A stretch of 64,000 bases of DNA from positions 119,769-183,768 of the forward strand of contig MU129004.1 in the NCBI GenBank assembly GCA_014904985.1, read 5' to 3'. The notes beneath the pieces were generated by a model. It searched no databases. It saw only the letters and a list, made by a program, of their open reading frames with translations, and was not told the origin of the DNA. The DNA is from Hydnum rufescens UP504 (lineage: Eukaryota > Basidiomycota > Agaricomycetes > Cantharellales > Hydnaceae). Shown here piece after piece: positions 21,867-33,307 of the stretch; the first letter of the stretch is position 1; each line of letters begins with the position of its first letter. The position numbers were made by a program, and so were the translations under genes.

Positions 21867-24547
21867 ATGGACCCACGCCTTGATAGTGGCCTTGCTCAGT
21901 CACTTGATGAAAAACCTACTGCTTCCTTTGATCCGTATTTCCCCCTTCTCCCTGAGGAAGTCTGCTGGATCCTGGATCGGGCATTTGCTACTGAGGTACG
22001 AGGCTCATCATGGTACCTATACACAACTAAATATTGCTAATATTCTGAAGATGACTTGGCACCAGGGCTGTGCCCTATCGCAGACCGTACATACCCTTCT
22101 CTATGTCCACGAACTTCCTACCCTAGATCCACTGGCCTGGTATAGACGCCAACCAAAAGCACTGCCGATCGATCGGCCGGGGAATCTAGTCACCTCTGTC
22201 CTAAATGCCTCTATCCTTGGATTATTGAAATCATGTGATCTAGTTTGGAGAGAATTCGCGCAAAAGCATGTCTATGAGGTACGTTCTCCGTGATGTCTTG
22301 AGGCATTTGGCATAATTACGTGCTTCTATTGATGCCAACATTAGAATGAAGATGTAATGACCGAGAAATCCGAGATCTCCTTATGCGAAGGTACGTCAGT
22401 AGCGAGAGTTGTCGATTCGTTGGAGAGTGCAGAGGAGTGGCTAGTAAGCCAAGGAGGTGAGGATCCCTTCAAATAACGGTTTTCTAGAGGATGACTCCCA
22501 ATCCAGGGCTTCCATGGTCCGAGGAGCTTCTCCTTCGAGTTCAACTGAGAAAGGCAAGTGCCGTAGGTCGTGTATTATTGCCAATTTAACATGCTTTGTT
22601 TAGGTCATGCTCCGAATTTTCGCGTCTCGGCCCCGAGCCGACTCTGAATTAAATAGACAATTTCTTTCAATGTCACGAGAGCTTGTTCAGCGCATCAAAG
22701 ACCGAAAACAACCTTCTTTGCCTCCTCTTGGTTCCCAAGCACGCGCGGCGTTTGATCCGGCGATATGCCGAAAATTTATTTCTCATGTCCCTCTTCCTGT
22801 AATCCGATTATTTGATCAGGAGAGGACATGGGATGCCCTGGAAGCCATGTTTCAGGGCTTACAGGACCTTTCCCCTTTAGAGAAGACCGAGGACCTAAGG
22901 GTGTGGAAGGTGAGGTATAATTGCCTGAGAGCGTCGCATTTGATACTCATGACTCTCCCCTCGCCTCAGACTACGCTGAACTTGGCATCAAGAAACCCAC
23001 CGTCATTTAAACGTTGTTCTTACGTCCGCTCACGCACAACCGTTGGTCACTCGTCTATACTTGACTTTCTCAGTGGTTAATCGGCATGACTTTCAGTCCT
23101 CCTTCACAAGTACCAACGCACTCATATTCAACACCTATCCCGTCTCTTGGCTTGTCCGAGAAATCCTCTCCCAGGTTGGTGGGATACCGAAGGGGGTGAT
23201 CGAAAGCCTTTATTCAGGGGCAGATCGTGTGACGTTGTTTCATTGGCATGCCTTTGAAAATCCTGCAGCAGAAGTCCGTCGTTCCTTCCTGGCAACAGCT
23301 GTTTCAAATTGAGGGGCCGTCTGTTTCTACAATAGGCCTTGCATACATACTTTGTTAGCCTATCAAACAATCGACCTCGACAGCGTCGTACACTCTCGAA
23401 GAGTCTCCGGCGATGGCGGGACCTCTTCGAGATATCGCTTGGTTTAGACGAGCACCTGCAGCAATATCCAGTATGTCTGATACTCTCGCTTCTTTGTTCC
23501 TTCCTTTTTCTCTTTGAGTCCCATAAAAAGAAAAAACCTAATGACAACCTAATTCAGGAGCCACATGTGTTCGCCAGACGAATTCCATTGGTAGTCTCAC
23601 ATCTACGTCTTGCTCAAATCATCGAGATTATCTTTTCGGGATTCGAAATCGATCTATACCTGCCGAATGAGAAGCCCTTCCTGTACTGGTATCTATTGCA
23701 ATCTGTGTTACCCATGCGAATAATGTGCTCTGCGATCTATCTGAGATGATGAAAGAGGATAGGACAAACGATCGTGAGCCTTTGTGACCGTTTCAAAGAT
23801 AGTGCTCTGGCTATCGCCGTTGGGAGCTGACCATTTCTATCTCAAAGGCGATCCAGGTGAGACAGTCCATGTGGCCGAGGATTCGGCTAGCGACTATGTA
23901 ACTGGGCAGATCGAGTTCAATTGGGCATTGACGAACATGTGCCGGGCGACACTATTCGTAAGGGGGACGATCAATTTCACGAATCATTTGGAGCTCATAT
24001 GACCTGGTAGGGAATGTGCAATGCGAGCGCCTATGCCCAGGGATGTGGGCCGTGTCCCCAAATCTGCGACGAATTCTTAAGCGGCGCCTCGAATGGGCAT
24101 TCCCGGGTGAGGATGAATCGGATGACCTCATGTTCGCAGATATGCCTCCACCGAGGTTCAGAGATTTTGAGATCAAGATGGCATCGCTTCGAGAAATAGA
24201 CGTGGGTGAGTTTCTGGCGCGTAAATGACAGCCGAGTGATAGAGCCTTTTTCTATAGGGAGATACTGCAGTAGGGGAACAGCGTGAATCCTGGAAGCGAG
24301 CAAGGGATGCATTAGAGTGTCTGCAGGTTCATCCTGAATTCACATATTCTCACACGTGTCTGCCAGCATTTCACAAGGTAAGGGAGAAAGGGGTTTCAGC
24401 AAGCTTTAATATGCCCCTGATGCCCGTACTGCAGTTCATCGACAGTCTTACGGGTGTATGTATGAAGAAGTTGGGCGAATTGGACGAGGGTGTTTGCTCT
24501 ACTCCTACATTCCATGATTCGTCTCTCCACCCTTGGTTCAATACATG
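21867..24547 (+). CDS. MAK10: NatC N-acetyltransferase auxiliary subunit MAK10/NAA35
   Basis: NAA35 anchors the NatC complex, which acetylates N-termini beginning Met-Leu/Ile/Phe on nascent chains. The first exons (21867-21995, 22051-22278, 22345-22456, 22507-22553, from 22604) read FDPYFPLLPEEVCWILDRAF, then HQGCALSQTVHTLLYVHEL and GLLKSCDLVWREF, the classic MAK10 N-terminal block. Later exons give PVSWLVREILSQVGGIP, GADRVTLFHWHAFE, KSLRRWRDLFEISLGLDEHL and EKPFLYWYLLQ, and the end reads SLHPWFNT. The intron after 22553 starts GCAAGT, a GC-AG intron. Exon borders between 22910 and 24400 were not all resolved. Confidence 0.85.
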
Positions 24548-24890
24548 AATGCATGTGTGCTTTTGTTAGCGCCGCGGATAACATACTGTAAGCGATATTA
24601 TGCGGCATAGCGCCTTTGTTTGAGGCCCAACTCCGGCATGTTCCGGAGTCGTGGCCTGCTGGATTAGGCTTCGCCTTTGTGGGCGGCGGTTGATCGGGGT
24701 GGCCTTTCTCAGCCAAAGCATTGATCCCTAGCTTCCCTGGCTTCCGGCTTTTGCGAGACCATTTCCGGCTTGCCTCCATGCTTCCCATTGTTTCGCGATG
24801 CTTAAATATTTCCGTCGCATTGCGTTGTGCGCGCATAACGGTTGACCACTCCATTTCATTACCCCCGTACTCTACGGATTATTGTACGAT

Positions 24891-25538
24891 ATGAATGCGT
24901 CTGGCGCTCGTCCCAGTATCTCCTCGCCTCCGTCTAGTTCGTCGGGCGCTTGGGATCGGCCTGCTGTGGAGCTCCAACAGACAGCTTGGGAAGTCCAAAA
25001 ACCCGTCAGGTCTGCCGGCCTCATGTTGGTACCCGTCCAATAGAAGAGTGCTCACATGTGGCCTTGTGCAGTCACTTCACCATCGAGGGATCCATCGACC
25101 TCGACACACGTTTTTTTACTGGGCCAAATGGATATGAGCACGTGAGTTCTCATTCAGTCTTCGTCTTCGCTTCTCCTCTGACCTATGCGTCAACTGCAGG
25201 AATTCTCTATCACCCTTGCTCTTATGTCGGCACTAGCTCCCGGTCAACCAATAGACTGGAACACGGAGGGCCCGAGCGCACGGAATCCACATTCTTTCAT
25301 TTGTCTTGACCGAGGGCGGATAACGATCGACGAACACTTCGTCTGTGTTCCATTCACCATCGAACTTCCCACCCTCTCCCAATGGTTCCCGCGCCCGGGT
25401 GAAGCGTACGCATTTGGCGTAAAAGTGAAAGCCTTCGCGATCTACGAGCCGAAACTCGTCACTGCCACGAATGAGACCCCTTTCGTTGTCGTTAATCGCA
25501 TTGGCAGGGTCCCCAGCGAACGACGGATGAATCGATGA
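24891..25538 (+). CDS. Hypothetical protein, two or more exons
   Basis: An ATG at 24891 opens a serine/proline-rich start (SGARPSISSPPSSSS). After a break near 25030 another frame continues with HVALCSHFTIEGSIDLDTR and, past an intron at about 25141-25199, FSITLALMSALAPGQPIDW, ITIDEHFVCVPFTIELP and KVKAFAIYEPKLVTATNET up to the stop at 25538. The pattern of alternating hydrophobic residues suggests a beta-rich domain. No family was recognised and the first junction does not close cleanly. Confidence 0.5.
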
Positions 25539-26384
25539 ATCGACAACGATCCTGACGGCACGGCGTTCTTTTTCCTCCCCCTCGAATCGTAGAAGATAGA
25601 GAGGGACGCCCACGGGGTGCTCCCTCCGCCAGGTCAGGTCAAGCTAATCTGATTATACTATCAGCCGCCCACACCCCCCAGCATTACATTTTGTTCTTTT
25701 GCAATAACTTATTGGCGTCTGCTTTCGTTCCGCTGATAATACTTCTTCGGCTTCACCATTTATGATACACGTTGTAATACTTCATCTCGGATCATCGCCC
25801 TGTATCAGCAGTCAGCCGTGTGCAAAATTCATCTGTTTTTCTGGTCCCTATCTTCCGGTTGTGAAATTTGACCGCGTTCGGTCGGAGTCCGCATCTAACA
25901 CTACACCGCGGTGATACCGTATTACGCGGGCGCAGGTACTCATAATAATTGTGCTACCTCCCAGCCTCATGATCGTGCCACATCCTAGCTTATTGGATCC
26001 TGGATCTAGCGGAGGGATTTGTCCATGTTGTTAGCAAACAAAGGCATCGCGAAGCCCATGGACACGGTCATCCTCAGAAGCGTAGGCCCTAGCAATACAA
26101 GGCCAAGGCCATAACTCTTGAAGGCACGGTGATGACTAGATACAATTTGATAGTACATATTCTATTCCCCCGCTCGAATGGCATGGATATGAAGGGACAA
26201 AGGGAAGGGGGGCCACGGACTTTCCCCCAAGTACAGTAGTAGAGCATAGGTATTCGGCCCTCAACTTGCTTAAATAATCACGATGCAAATCCAATCACAG
26301 CTACCCTTCGCATGTCATTGCAGGCCTGGCCACACCCACCATAACACACGCCCACCAAGAAAATAAAGCCTCCTTCCCTCCAGT
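25539..26384. other. Intergenic, no gene recognised
   Basis: About 850 bp between the stop of the hypothetical gene and the stop of the PRPP synthetase gene on the other strand. All open frames are short. Nothing repetitive stands out. Confidence 0.4.
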
Positions 26385-27765
26385 CTAGGTCCGATTTTCC
26401 ATTGGTCCCCCCTCCCCGAAAAGGATCCCAAAACTCTCCCCGTTGTGGCTGCGTCTGATACTTTCCGAGAGGATTGCGCTCACATCGAGGATGACAAGCT
26501 TGTTATCCGAGGCAGCCTGGTTCGCCAGCTGAGGAATAGTGTTCGTCACAACGAGACGTTCGATGGGAAGTGACATCAGGTATGGAATATTTGTATCTGC
26601 GAATAGCCCTGATCATGGGGTTCGATGAGAGGTCCCAACATCAAATAACGAAATGGAGAGACGAACCATGAGAGGCGAGTAGGAATATCCTCGCTGCGCC
26701 AGCATCTTTTAATAGGCGAGTAGCAAGTGAGACAGTGACACCCGTATCAATCATATCGTCCACAAGGACGACAGTCTTGTCTTTGACGTTTCCCACCAAG
26801 AGCTCCATACCATCCTCATCGGAGGGCTCTCCACGGACCGGTGCATCGGGCTCAATACCATTCATTTGCAACGACGAAAGCTGGATACGGAAATCCGGTG
26901 ACTGGCGTCGCGACTGATTCGTAGAACCGCTACGCGACTGGCTCTGGCTGTCTCTGGAACCTTGATCCCTATACCTACTTTTGCGCTTGCGATGAATGAG
27001 TGCAAAGTCCAGTCCCAGCTTGTCCGCCATGTTCGTCACTCTGCAACCACGATAAAATCGATTGCCTATTTAGGAAAGCGCACCATTCCGAAAACAATGA
27101 TGTTACCGTTTAGCACCCCCAGCATCAGGGCTAACAATGATCGCATCTTTCCATCCCTCGATCTCGGCCTTGATGTATTTGATCATAATTGGCTCACTAT
27201 ACAAGTTGTCCACAGGAATATCGAAGAATCCCTGGATTTGACCCGCATGCAAATCGATAGTGATGACATGGTCGCATCCAGCAGTCGTAAGCATATTGGC
27301 GACAAGTTTGGCAGTAATGGGCGCTCGACTCTTGTCTTTTTTGTCTTGCCGGGCGTACGGGTAGCAGGGAATAACTGCAGTAATTCGTCTGGCGGAAGCC
27401 GTGCGACAAGCCGAAATGAGGATAAGAAGCTCCATGAGATTGTCGTTCACGTCCGAACACCCAGATTGGATGATAAAAACGTCTTCGTCCCTGACGGACT
27501 GTTGGATCTTCACGTTAATCTCTCCATTAGAAAAGGTCGTGACGTCGCAGGGCAACAGAGGGACGCCCAATCTATAAGGATGATCATAAGCAAAGTCGAA
27601 GGTCGTACACACGGTGAGCGCCATGAGTCGGACCGTTCTGCTATAGCCTGGGCGAGTTCCACATGACTATTGCCTGGGCGCCGACAATTATGAGTCGAGC
27701 CTCTAGTTCACTTTCGCAAACTCCAACTCGCCTGTCAAGAGTTTTATAGAGTTCCCGTTGTGCAT
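26385..27765 (-). CDS. Ribose-phosphate pyrophosphokinase (PRPP synthetase) with inserted segment
   Basis: The enzyme makes PRPP from ribose 5-phosphate and ATP for purine, pyrimidine, His, Trp and NAD synthesis. Visible motifs are [32 protein letters not shown] [30 protein letters not shown] (catalytic/ATP loop), [42 protein letters not shown] (PRPP-binding loop) and [14 protein letters not shown]. After [10 protein letters not shown] a Ser/Arg/Gln-rich stretch of about 60 residues interrupts the fold before [12 protein letters not shown], resembling the non-homologous insertions of yeast Prs1 and Prs5. The start [11 protein letters not shown] fits a first intron with a GC donor (GCGAGT) that leads into [14 protein letters not shown]. 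The next junction uses a weak GTCCGA or GTGTGT donor. Confidence 0.88.
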
Positions 27766-29097
27766 GGTGGTGTAAAGAAAGAGAGATATAAAGGAGTCCA
27801 AGAGGAGGAGGAGAATCAGTAAACCATCGTGAAAATGTACCCGGAACAGACCGGCATTTCCCAATCAAGGAACTTGGCGATAAAAACAAAACGCCAGACT
27901 CTTTCCTGTTCTTGACTTGATCTCAAGCAAACACCCTTACTGTATCCCCTCATCGCCTTTTAAAGCACCGTCGTGCTTCATGGGTACTATTCCACGATCC
28001 AATGGGCCAGTCTGTAGCTTCCCTAGCTTCTATTGTGATGGATGAGGCCTACGTGTTATCTCTAGTGGGTTTGCCAGTCTTCAGAGCCTGTCAATCAGTC
28101 AGACCCCCACTTGATGTTCTTTATTTGTCGATTAATTATGCCATGGGCCAATTTTCCACGTCCTCTCAATGCAGTTTTCAGCTGCCGTTTACACCGGTTT
28201 CCAATCACTTAATCATTGAAGCCTTGAGCGAGATCAGACGTAGGCATCCAATGTCCCCACCGATATATCGCAGGAGTCCTCGCCGCTCAATTCCACAACA
28301 GACTCTCAATCACTTCTGCTATGTGTCCCAGATCATCAATATGGACGAAGCTTTGAGTGAAGGGTGAATTGCACTTGATGCGATATCCGTCTTGCTCCAT
28401 GGTCTTGGTTTCCCTCTCTTTCGGTCCCCATAGTCTCTTCGATCTTCTGGTACGCATTGAAGGATGGCCACAGCTGGGTCGAACACCACGGGAACATTCA
28501 TCCTGGCGGTTACTCCTTGATCTGTACCCACTCGTCTGTCGTCTGCTGTCTGTCGTCGTCGACAGGACTTGACCTCGTACCTCGTGTTATACACCCCCTA
28601 GGCCACACACATATTGAAATTTTGAGAATTGAATCCGTATCATCTTCCATCCATCTCCATTTTCAGCTTGGAATCGTGGCTCGTTGGCCTCCCCTTCTAG
28701 TACTCCAGGTATGGACGTTGTCCGGGGCCTAGGCCTGGCGATTTCCACACTTTTTTGACGGTTATGTATAAATTTCATTCAACCCTGCCTGTACATGCAT
28801 CGGTTTATTCGTTGCAAACAATACTAGGATTACAGTTGTAGTAACAACTTCATACACAGCAGTCGCGGTCGTTTCAGCCAGGGACACCGTCCCCTATCCC
28901 AAAAATATCCTAAGAATATAAAGGATTCGGAGAGGATCTGGACTTTTGGATCCCCTCCATACAGTACTCACTCCCAGCCACAGCTCGTAAACTTCGGAAG
29001 AATTCCTCGATGGCATGAGCGTATCAGGAAACAAAGGCAGTGTTACAATATCACGCTGTCGCCCTTCCACTAACGGCGGATATGGGGATGTGCATAA
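27766..29097. other. Region without a recognised gene
   Basis: A plus-strand frame of 121 codons (28002-28367) and shorter overlapping frames on both strands occur, but no family or splice pattern was recognised. Part must be promoter of the PRPP synthetase gene and 3' untranslated region of POP4. Confidence 0.35.
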
Positions 29098-30276
29098 TCA
29101 CAGCTCGATGGTTTCCTTGGGTTTGAACTTGCGTGTCGCCCGGTCGGCAGATCGGAATCGGAATTGGTTCCCATAGAGCTCAAATTGGATGCAAGCTTCG
29201 TTGGTCAAAGGTGATGCGTGTGGGGTGGGGTGGGGGTGGGGGATCGGACCCTGATGAATCGGCCGGGGCTCCCCTCGCCGAAGCCGAAGAAAGAAGGTTC
29301 AGGTCAAGTGGGGCAGGAACGTAGAGCGGTATCGAGAACGTGAAAATAGAATTTTCCTTCGGAATTACTGGGGGGCGACACGGATTAATTCAGGGGACAC
29401 CTCGGAGTAAACCACATAGGGCACTAGCCTTTCAACGAATTCTTCTCAGTGACGATCTTGAACGTGTTCTCTGTCTCGTGTATAATTATCCCACAGCACC
29501 CAACTAGGGATGGATTCCTGCTTTGTTGGACTGTGGGATCGCAATGCTGATCAGGATAAATAATATTTGGGGTCCAGATATCAGATAGGCACACCTTTAA
29601 TAATGCAACCGTGAAAATCGGCTTTGACTAATTTTGCATGCATCGTGGCAGCATTTGGCATACGATGAGATATCCGTGAAGGGCCTGGATTCCCCGTTTC
29701 AGATGGTTTAGTTTGCAAATTCATGAGTTCTGCCATATAGGAACACCACATGTGATGGATTGGCATAAAAGCGTCGTAACTGTCAAGAGGTAAGAGAATG
29801 GTGGGTGCAATGAAGTGGGACCAAACGAACCGAGCGAGCTTCTTGTCGAATTTCCAGACGCCAGTGCGCTTTGCTCTTTCCGACTGATTATCCCAGCCTC
29901 CTTCCGTTTCCCATCCAGTTTTTGTCTGGCACGCCTGGCCGTGCGTTCTTTTTTCAATTTGCTCTCTTTGGCTGGGTTTTCCAGGAGAATTTGGCGCCCT
30001 TGGACACGGGAGGTGTAAGCCTGAGACCCAGAATTTGATGTGGAAGGCGTATGCAATTGGACGTAGGACGGTGTGAACGGGGTGGACGACGAGAATACGA
30101 CTCGCTGACCCTATGTACGAGTTTGAACAGCTTTGCCCAAAACACCCATGATGCCATACCTTAAGAGAGGGAAATGGGCGGTAAGGGTCTACTATAACTG
30201 GCTTTGGCGGATTCGACATTTTCTGTAAATGCGTAGCGGCGATTGCCGTCCGAGCTGCTCGGGAAGTTTGTGGCAC
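29098..30276 (-). CDS. POP4: RNase P/MRP subunit POP4 (Rpp29)
   Basis: POP4 is an Sm-like fold subunit of RNase P and RNase MRP, needed for tRNA 5' processing and rRNA maturation. Motifs run from a basic N-terminal region (ERTARRARQKLDGKRKEAG) through TGVWKFDKKLARF, MPIHHMWCSYMAELM, TMHAKLVKADFHGCII, NPSLVGCCGIIIHETENTFK, VIPKENSIFTFSIPLY and the end YGNQFRFRSADRATRKFK. Introns are placed at about 29607-29555 and 29430-29370. Two joints need a one-base shift: near 29877 before AKRTGVWKF (one G lost from a GG would explain it) and near 29190-29240 in a C-rich run. The true start is uncertain; 30276 is the first ATG of the outermost frame. Confidence 0.82.
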
Positions 30277-30701
30277 GCACCCTCAGGATCAGGCGTTTCT
30301 GAGAGATCCTGAAGACCCAAGATATCGCAGACCTGTGGAAAAGGATCCCCTCATCTAGAAACTGCCGTCTGCCGTCTTTTCGGCCTCTCACTGACACACT
30401 CCCCAAACCTAACATGTCGCCGGTTTGAGCAAGGACATTGGAGAATCTCCCAGGATGGTTGACACTTTTCACGCTTCTGCTTTGCTTAGATCCAAGCCAT
30501 CTTGGGCGCTAAGAAGACGAGACCGCCGCCTCTCTGGAACCTGAATTGTGTAAACTGCTCTATTTTACGGTTCGTGCATTGCTGAATGGACAGTTTCAGC
30601 TTGAAAGCTCGATATCGTCTTCAACCACGTCATTGGGTAGTTCGAGCTGGTGTAGTACAGGGTAAATCATACACGATAACCTCAAGAGGTTTCTCCACTA
30701 T
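30277..30701. other. Intergenic between POP4 and urate oxidase
   Basis: The start of POP4 and the end of the urate oxidase gene face each other here on the same strand. Only short frames are present, and an upstream POP4 exon in this stretch cannot be excluded. Confidence 0.35.
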
Positions 30702-32020
30702 CTATGAGGTACGAGAAACTGTGGCCTTGATGACTCCACTGGTAAATCAGGACAATGGTATTCAATATAATGGGCCCTGAAAAAAGGAGAACAAGGAATG
30801 CATACCTTGGACTGTTGGTGGGCGTGAACACCTCTGCAACATTTGGTGGAGATACATTCTGGGTGTCGTGGAAGAAAGAGAGATTGACGGGGATATAATG
30901 TTTGTTCGGAAGTGTGTACGTAATATCCACAATTTTGGGATTATCTTTCAGGACCCTTTGTGCAGTGTTGTAGAGAGTGGCCTGAAAGTCGCGATACATC
31001 TCATGATCAGAAGGTGGGGCACCAACCCAAGGAGTAGAGCGAGGGCGCACCTGGACACTTGCACTCTCATCCTCAGCAAAAAGTTCTATGGTCGCATCGC
31101 GCACCTTTCGTGCGACGCTTTCGAAGTCGTATTCGGCTCCATACGCGGCCAGGCCATCAATAGTGAGGCCAGGGCTCGGAGGAAAATTATACGAAGTATC
31201 CACGGCAGTGCTAAGTATCCTGTCTGATACAGGGAGGAGGGTCGTGTAATCATCTTGGATGAACCCCTCGAAAGCAGATCCTGTAGTCTTGAGTACTAAA
31301 TGTGAATGAGGCGAAGAATCAGTGTTAAGGAAATTTGTTGGGTAGAAATGGTGCAATAATCTTTACACAAGAGATCTTTCAGGCCTGCCGCAATTCTGGC
31401 ACTAGGAGCAGTTTTGCTCTTGGATCCATCGACGTGGACCTCGACAGTGCGCTTCTCGTCTCCATCGCGAACGAAAGAGTGTTTATGGCCTTCGACCTTT
31501 CCGGGGAGTGCTATGCGAGACCACTTAAGCTTCTCGATGGATATATGTGTTTGGTGGATATGGGGGTACGTCTGAACGAAGTGGATACCAAGATGAAGGG
31601 CAAATAGCACTGGATCGAGGATGTACGGTGATTTCTTCGCTAAGACTGGAGAAATGAAAGGATCGAGCGGTTGTTTATGGATGAGTACATACAAAAATAC
31701 GCACTATATATTGTATTCTTGACTACAATTCAAGTGATCAATGGTTGCGTCCACCTAGTCTGGTTTCTGGAATGAACTTACTTGAATCAGTGGCAACAAC
31801 GACAGAGTTATCTGCTTGTGTGAAACTTGTCGAAATGTCGCCTCGAAGAAGCGCACGAACGTTGTACTCGACTACTTCATGCACGGTGTCTGGATACGAC
31901 CGATCAGCTGTGTCCAAGACCGTGATCGCAGGCAATCGCAAACAGCACCATACCTGTCCGGACGACCCGGAATACGCCCACTTTGTCTTTGCCATAAATT
32001 GCGCTGGTGAGAGTAGCCAT
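30702..32020 (-). CDS. Urate oxidase (uricase)
   Basis: The enzyme oxidises uric acid to 5-hydroxyisourate in purine breakdown, normally in peroxisomes. The start MATLTSAIYGKDKVGVFRV at 32020 is followed by an intron (31953-31890), then VHEVVEYNVRALLRGD, TQADNSVVVATDSSK, DPVLFALHLGIHFVQTYPH, the catalytic-side WSRIALPGKVEGHKHSFVRD, LKTTGSAFEGFIQDDYTTL, ESASVQ with a following intron, LPNKHYIPVNLSFF and SGVIKATVSR. Junctions were traced in frame across introns with donors GTATGG, GTAAGT, GTAAAG and GTATGC. The predicted end is SRTS rather than the usual SKL-like peroxisomal signal, which may mean a further short exon was missed. Confidence 0.88.
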
Positions 32021-32112
32021 GGATTCCCGTAAAGAGGGTCGAAGTAGTCAGCCAGTACCAACTTCGATAAGGGTCATAAGACTCGGCTAGCGCCTAATAA
32101 TACCTCGCTGAC

Positions 32113-33219
32113 AAATCAGTCGCTTTGATACAATATTTTTGGCGAGCTCCTAATACACAGCAATACAAGCACCCGACAGGGGAAACTCGCTAGAAAATCG
32201 AAGCCCAACAAGTATGAGGAGACCAAGCGCCAAGCTGAATATGACTTCCAAATCTCCGAAGTGGCCCCTGCAGAATCCAGCTTAGCGCGTTCCAGATATG
32301 GTATCGCGGAAGGCGGTTGGGCAGGAATGCAAACCATGAAAGTGGGATAGATGCCATCACTCCAGATTGAGTCCTCATGTTCATCTTATCTTAGGGGTTC
32401 AGCGCGTACTGGACAATCCAGATCCAGACGATGGCATGGAAGTAGAAGACCTTGGCCAGCGGATGTGTCATTTGGAACTGACTGAGCTGGGATTCTAGGG
32501 ACTCGGTCTTGCTGTCTAGTGAGTGGTCCGGAGCCTCATGCCTCGCGTCGGCGGAGTAGAGACATACAAAGACCACGCCACGGCTCCGAGACAATACGCA
32601 TCCACCTTAAGTTGTTCCTCGATCAGACGCTAGTAAAAGTTCGGGTCCGAAGATCGTGGAAGAAGTTGTGGTGTACATGATCTCTCTCTGAAGGAACAGA
32701 GGCATCGCATGGATGCCAAAACCAGAAGTTGGAACAATATAGGGCCACCATTCGAATACCAGCCGGGCCCAAAGTCGGGTTAGAACGGTAGTAATACTGG
32801 ATGAAAGGGCTACTGATACGGTCTACGTACCTTGAAAACGTAAGCAAGACTCGTCAAACAGGTTATTTTGAGCTATATTTACTTTGAAGCCAGCTCGGCA
32901 TGGTGTTCTATTCCGAGGTTCGGCATATTAGTCGTCAGACGACCTGCTGAAAATGTCCTGAACCAAGCCAGCCGGGTGCCACTGAGCACCACTCAGTCAG
33001 GCCATAGAAATTTCAGGGGAATCACAGCAAGATTAGGCTCGAGAGATTTCTAAACATGGGTCCTAGTGTAGAGTACGTCAAAAGCGTGACGACCTCAAAA
33101 AAAAAATTGCTAGAATCGAGGAGAATGGTCAGATATATGGCACTTACAAAAGATGAACTGGCTGGTCTAGGGGGGCCTATTTCACCACCGACGTTGAAAC
33201 ATCTTTTCCAACCCCACAT
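32113..33219 (-). CDS. Unidentified multi-exon gene, probably a membrane protein
   Basis: Several minus-strand pieces look coding and are flanked by splice signals. One starts MWGWKRCFNVGGEIG near 33219 and ends at a GTAAGT donor. Another, after a TTTCAAG acceptor near 32835, reads YVDRISSPFIQYYYRSNPTL and ALYCSNFWFWHP. Further pieces include HPLAKVFYFHAIVWIWIVQY and IPLSWFAFLPNRLPRY. Tryptophan/tyrosine-rich hydrophobic runs suggest membrane segments. The pieces could not be joined into one frame and no family was recognised. Confidence 0.35.
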
Positions 33220-33307
33220 ATACAGGTAAGGAAGGAGTACGAGAACTCACGGAAAGATCCGATATTTCCCAATCAAGGAATTTGCGATAAACCTCGTTGG
33301 CATTAAT

